Part shown: positions 61,790 through 64,000 of the stretch, one piece after another | Layout: each line of letters opens with the position of its first letter | Numbering within the stretch: position 1 is the stretch's first letter | Source: Peribacillus simplex | GTDB lineage: Bacteria > Bacillota > Bacilli > Bacillales > DSM-1321 | Assembly: GCF_001542915.1 (NCBI RefSeq) | Contig: NZ_LNNH01000038.1 | Coordinates: forward strand, 1-64,000 | Length of the DNA: 64,000 bases | Direction of reading: 5' to 3' | Notes under the pieces: model-generated | Seen by the model: the letters and a program-made list of their open reading frames with translations, nothing else | The model's database searches: none | What the model was told of the DNA's origin: nothing | Translations under genes and position numbers: made by a program

Positions 61790-62110
61790 ATACAAAAAAG
61801 CCTTCCCACCCCAAATGTACTTGCCTTGGCAAGTTAAAGGGGTGAAAAGGCTTGATGAGCCACTCCACGGTACCACCCTTTTTCGCATGGAATTCCATGC
61901 GCACTTCGAACAGCCTATAGCCATTCTCTGTTTTGGTAACGGGTACTGGTACGCACCCGTTCAGCTCTACTAGTCTGACGTTCAAGCTGAAACTCCAAGG
62001 TGAGTTCATCTTTCGGGACAATACCGGTTCTCAGCAACCCGGCTCTCTGTGAATGCCTTGTAAAAAGACTACTTATCCTCTTCAATGCTTTTCGCATTAT
62101 TCAATATTTT
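61790..62110 (-). promoter_or_regulatory. Leucine-specific T-box leader of the ilv-leu operon
   Basis: On the minus strand AGGGTGGTACCGTGGAG (T-box core, about 61870-61887) precedes a terminator (AAGCCTTTTCACCCC ... GGGGTGGGAAGGCTTTTTTG). Stem I elements are present, including AGAGAGCCGGGTTGC. A CTC leucine codon at 62002-62004 in GATGAACTCACC is the likely specifier, the same codon as in B. subtilis ilvB. Uncharged tRNA-Leu would allow read-through. Confidence 0.9.
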
Positions 62111-62148
62111 TAAGGAATGCTTATGTGTGATGTCTTGTATTTGTGATT

Positions 62149-62177
62149 ATCTTACGCGTATTTCAGAAGGTAGTCAA
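62149..62177 (-). promoter_or_regulatory. Sigma-A promoter of the ilv-leu operon
   Basis: TTGACT (62172-62177) and TAAGAT (62149-62154) on the minus strand with exactly 17 bp between. Transcription would start near 62142, about 30 nt before the T-box stem I region. Confidence 0.8.
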
Positions 62178-62189
62178 CAGGTTTTTGAG

Positions 62190-62204
62190 AATTTTTTGAT
62201 AATT
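62190..62204 (-). promoter_or_regulatory. Candidate CodY binding site
   Basis: AATTATCAAAAAATT on the minus strand matches 13 of 15 positions of the CodY consensus AATTTTCWGAAAATT. Its centre is about 55 bp upstream of the inferred start. B. subtilis ilvB is a strong CodY target; this site is inferred. Confidence 0.5.
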
Positions 62205-62222
62205 CCAAATTAAAAGATTTGT

Positions 62223-62236
62223 TGTATACGCTTACA
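62223..62236. promoter_or_regulatory. Candidate cre site (CcpA)
   Basis: TGTATACGCTTACA matches 13 of 14 positions of the cre consensus TGWAANCGNTNWCA. Its centre is about 87 bp upstream of the inferred start, near the location where CcpA activates ilvB in B. subtilis (around -96). Confidence 0.55.
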
Positions 62237-62386
62237 TCCCCATCACTGCCACATTCTATAAAAATGTCAATTGAATGATTAATTTTCAAGAAGGTGGGGA
62301 TTGCACTCAAACATGAATGCTAAAAAAATCTTCCCCGTTTACATGTCTCCTTCAACCAGATAGGTGACAAACCGTATATTTCGCCG

Positions 62387-62875
62387 TCAGCCTCCTATGT
62401 GTCCATCATTTCTAGATACAAGACTCGGCCTCCAGCCTCCTTGGAGATCTCTTACGGAAAGCCCGCCTGACATTTCAAGGTGCGGAATATCGCGGAACAG
62501 GGAAAAATCCCCGCCCCAAACAAAACCTAGCGATTTCGCAATGCCCCCTACTCTTGTCCATTTTTCTTCCTCAGTCCATAATGCGCTCCTGCCGTCATCG
62601 CCGACGATGACGAAATCAACGGCCAGTCCATAATTATGCAGCGATTGACCCGCTTTGGCATAGGTCACGATCGGCTTTGATTTATTCGTCCTTCCTTGCC
62701 CATACAATCGGGCTTGTTCGGCAAAACTGCGATGGCCGAGTGTTATTCGAATCATGATCCCTTCTTCATATGCTGATTTCACCACCTCCAGCATCGACTC
62801 TTTCACGACCGGGTTCATTCCGCTTCCCATACATTCGGCTGCGCTATCCAAAAGGGTCTGTAGTTTAATTGCCAT
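62387..62875 (-). CDS. M15 family peptidoglycan peptidase (CwlK-like)
   Basis: 162 aa. AGGGGAGGTGG lies upstream of the ATG. It is an M15 LD/DD-peptidase fold: TLGHRSFAEQARLYGQGR, the zinc motif LHNYGLAVDFVI (H and D ligands) and PHLEMSGG (third ligand). This is the arrangement of L-Ala-D-Glu endopeptidases such as CwlK and of phage endolysins. No signal peptide is visible, so the protein would stay in the cytoplasm unless released by lysis or a holin-like route; no phage genes lie nearby. Substrate is inferred from the family. Confidence 0.85.
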   Translation of the reverse strand: MAIKLQTLLDSAAECMGSGMNPVVKESMLEVVKSAYEEGIMIRITLGHRSFAEQARLYGQGRTNKSKPIVTYAKAGQSLHNYGLAVDFVIVGDDGRSALWTEEEKWTRVGGIAKSLGFVWGGDFSLFRDIPHLEMSGGLSVRDLQGGWRPSLVSRNDGHIGG

Positions 62876-62997
62876 AATGCCACCTCCCCTATATTTAATG
62901 CATGCAAAACCGTTCGCGGAAAGGCGCTTTATGACAAAGTATGGATGAAGACACTTTTGAGTGATGATTCACCAACCGGAACACGCTGTATATGCCC

Positions 62998-63066
62998 TAA
63001 AAAGGCGAAAGGGCCGGACCCGGAAAGGTTCCGAATAAATCCAGCCCTCCCAGGTCCAGCCCTTTC
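62998..63066 (-). terminator. Long hairpin terminator after the GNAT gene
   Basis: On the minus strand GAAAGGGCTGGACC ... GGTCCGGCCCTTTC (13 of 14 paired) followed by GCCTTTTTAG, directly after the acetyltransferase stop. The sequence aaagggccggaccc is shared with the hairpin at 13223-13316. Confidence 0.7.
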
Positions 63067-63068
63067 AT

Positions 63069-63344
63069 TCATTTAGCCCAAACATCCTCGTAATCCGGAT
63101 GTTTTTCAAACTGTTGTTGAACGAAGGAACATACCGGAACAATTTTCAGGTTTTCCTCACGTGCAAGTGCAACTACTTTTTCAAGAAGGGCATTTCCTAT
63201 CTTCTGACCGCGAAGCTTGTCAGACACGACAGTATGGTCGACGGTCATTTCATGAACACCTGATTTAAAGAATGTAATTTCTGCTAGCCTTTCGCCATTT
63301 TCTTCAACAAAAAAAGAATTCTCTCCTTTTTGGATATCCACCAT
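63069..63344 (-). CDS. Small GNAT family N-acetyltransferase (YidJ/GCN5L1-type)
   Basis: 91 aa; AGGAGGTCATCC precedes the ATG. It is the short GNAT form: FFVEENGERLAEITF, MTVDHTVVSDKLRGQKIGNALLEKVVALAREENL (acetyl-CoA pyrophosphate loop R/Q-x-x-G-x-G/A as RGQKIG) and IVPVCSFVQQQFEKHPDY. These small proteins (DUF1653/YjdJ type) have no assigned substrate that I know of. Monocistronic. Confidence 0.85.
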   Translation of the reverse strand: MVDIQKGENSFFVEENGERLAEITFFKSGVHEMTVDHTVVSDKLRGQKIGNALLEKVVALAREENLKIVPVCSFVQQQFEKHPDYEDVWAK

Positions 63345-63712
63345 ATGGATGACCTCCTTTTAGATCTCTTTTATCATATCTCACAAAATCGAAATTAAAC
63401 AAATCATGAGTCATGTTCAAGACAACACTCATCCTATTCCACTGATCTTAACCCATAAACCATTGCTGCAAAATGGCTGGCACCTACATAGCATGTCAAG
63501 TTTTCTACCAAGGTTATTAAAAACGGGCTGCTGACACGATGCTGCAGATTGCTAATTCCAGGTAGCACGAAGCCATACAACGCAACGAATATGCATCACT
63601 CAGCATCCCCGATTATTAGCAGCTTGATTACATGAAGTTTTTCGTTCATCCAACTCCAATGGAAGAAATCTTCCCATTATTATGTAATAATCTATAAATA
63701 ATGGAAAGAACT
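63345..63712. other. Intergenic region, no gene recognised
   Basis: Contains the GNAT gene promoter region and otherwise no supported frame. There is no strong repeat or hairpin apart from the terminator that follows at 63713. Confidence 0.4.
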
Positions 63713-63740
63713 AAAAAACTGCCCTATAATGAGAGGGCAG
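63713..63740 (-). terminator. Terminator of the DUF202-like gene
   Basis: On the minus strand CTGCCCTCTCATTATAGGGCAG followed by T6, 13 bp after the stop of the gene at the right edge. Confidence 0.85.
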
Positions 63741-63752
63741 ATTGGGAAGCTT

Positions 63753-64000
63753 TCATAAAAAGGAAAAATATAAAACGATCATTGATAGCAGAATGACCAT
63801 GAATATAGCAATAAGTATGACGTTCGCGCTGGAGGACTGGAAGGTCCCATCATGTATTTGCCGCCTCTTCTGCAGATAGGCGGACGTTGCCAGCACTGTA
63901 ATGATAAGACCAAGAGCACACGCGAACATGCCGAGTACAATACTGATCAAGTCAATCCGTGCATCACGATGAACACCAATCGTAAAATGCAGGCTCGTCG
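63753..64000 (-). CDS. DUF202 (YidH-like) membrane protein, C-terminal part, cut by right edge
   Basis: The frame ends at 63753 and stays open to the window edge (82 codons). It could be read as a 65-aa ORF from TTG 63950, but no ribosome binding site precedes that TTG and the in-frame upstream sequence (LHFTIGVHRDARID) fits the loop of a larger protein. Two membrane segments follow (IVLGMFACALGLIITVLATSAYL, then a basic loop QKRRQIHDG, then VILIAIFMVILLSMIVLYF), the pattern of the end of DUF202/YidH proteins. Function unknown. Confidence 0.6.
   Translation of the reverse strand, partial: TSLHFTIGVHRDARIDLISIVLGMFACALGLIITVLATSAYLQKRRQIHDGTFQSSSANVILIAIFMVILLSMIVLYFSFL

Noticed and set aside
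62387..62875. Prophage lysis module
   Set aside because: The M15 peptidase alone resembles endolysins, but no holin, tail, integrase or attachment site is nearby and the neighbours are ordinary chromosomal genes.

Overview
The window is a chromosomal segment of an endospore-forming member of the Bacillaceae. The evidence is the set of sporulation genes (safA, spo0B, spoIVFA/FB, a spoIIB-like gene, ysxE, spoVID, lonB), the competence gene comC, strong AGGAGG-type ribosome binding sites, TTG/GTG starts and T-box leaders. Gene order follows the Bacillus subtilis safA-nad-phe-obg-spo0B-min/mre-comC-folC-valS-hem-lon-clpX-tig-leu-ilv segment almost throughout. The differences from B. subtilis (an RNase G gene, an extra S1-domain gene, two ATP-grasp genes, species-type intergenic repeats) point to a relative such as the Peribacillus/'Bacillus simplex' group; that genus assignment is inference. 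I see no rRNA, tRNA, prophage, IS element or CRISPR array.

Layout. 0-9 kb: a spore coat morphogenetic gene (safA, cut by the left edge), a membrane-anchored zinc metallopeptidase, the nadBCA operon diverging from nifS-nadR over a shared control region, and a repetitive acidic protein. 9-17.6 kb: pheA and pheB, obgE-spo0B, rplU-prp-rpmA behind an L21 leader, rng, and the SpoIVFA/FB sigma-K processing pair. 17.8-28 kb: an S1-domain gene, minCD, mreBCD, radC, maf, a spoIIB-like gene, comC and folC, with two tiny overlapping ORFs between folC and comC. 28-36 kb: two plus-strand ATP-grasp ligases, valS with a T-box, ysxE and spoVID, then a 21-bp tandem repeat array. 36-43.4 kb: hemAXCDBL and a small membrane protein gene. 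43.4-53.5 kb: ysxC, lonA, lonB, a tandem array of ~190-bp repeats, clpX, tig, ysoA. 53.6-62.3 kb: the ilvB-ilvH-ilvC-leuA-leuB-leuC-leuD operon behind a leucine T-box, a clear sigma-A promoter and candidate CodY and CcpA sites. 62.4-64 kb: an M15 peptidase, a GNAT acetyltransferase and the C-terminal end of a DUF202-like membrane protein cut by the right edge.

How the parts work together. Most of the window is conserved housekeeping: NAD synthesis with its own repressor, branched-chain amino acid synthesis, haem synthesis from glutamyl-tRNA to uroporphyrinogen III, cell shape and division-site selection, ATP-dependent proteolysis and ribosome assembly, interleaved with sporulation genes. The items most worth following up are the folC-comC mini-ORF chain, the paired ATP-grasp ligases, three families of non-coding repeats or hairpins (13.2/63.0 kb, 36 kb, 48.5 kb), apparent terminators inside the leu and mre gene strings, and the densely organised ilvB control region.
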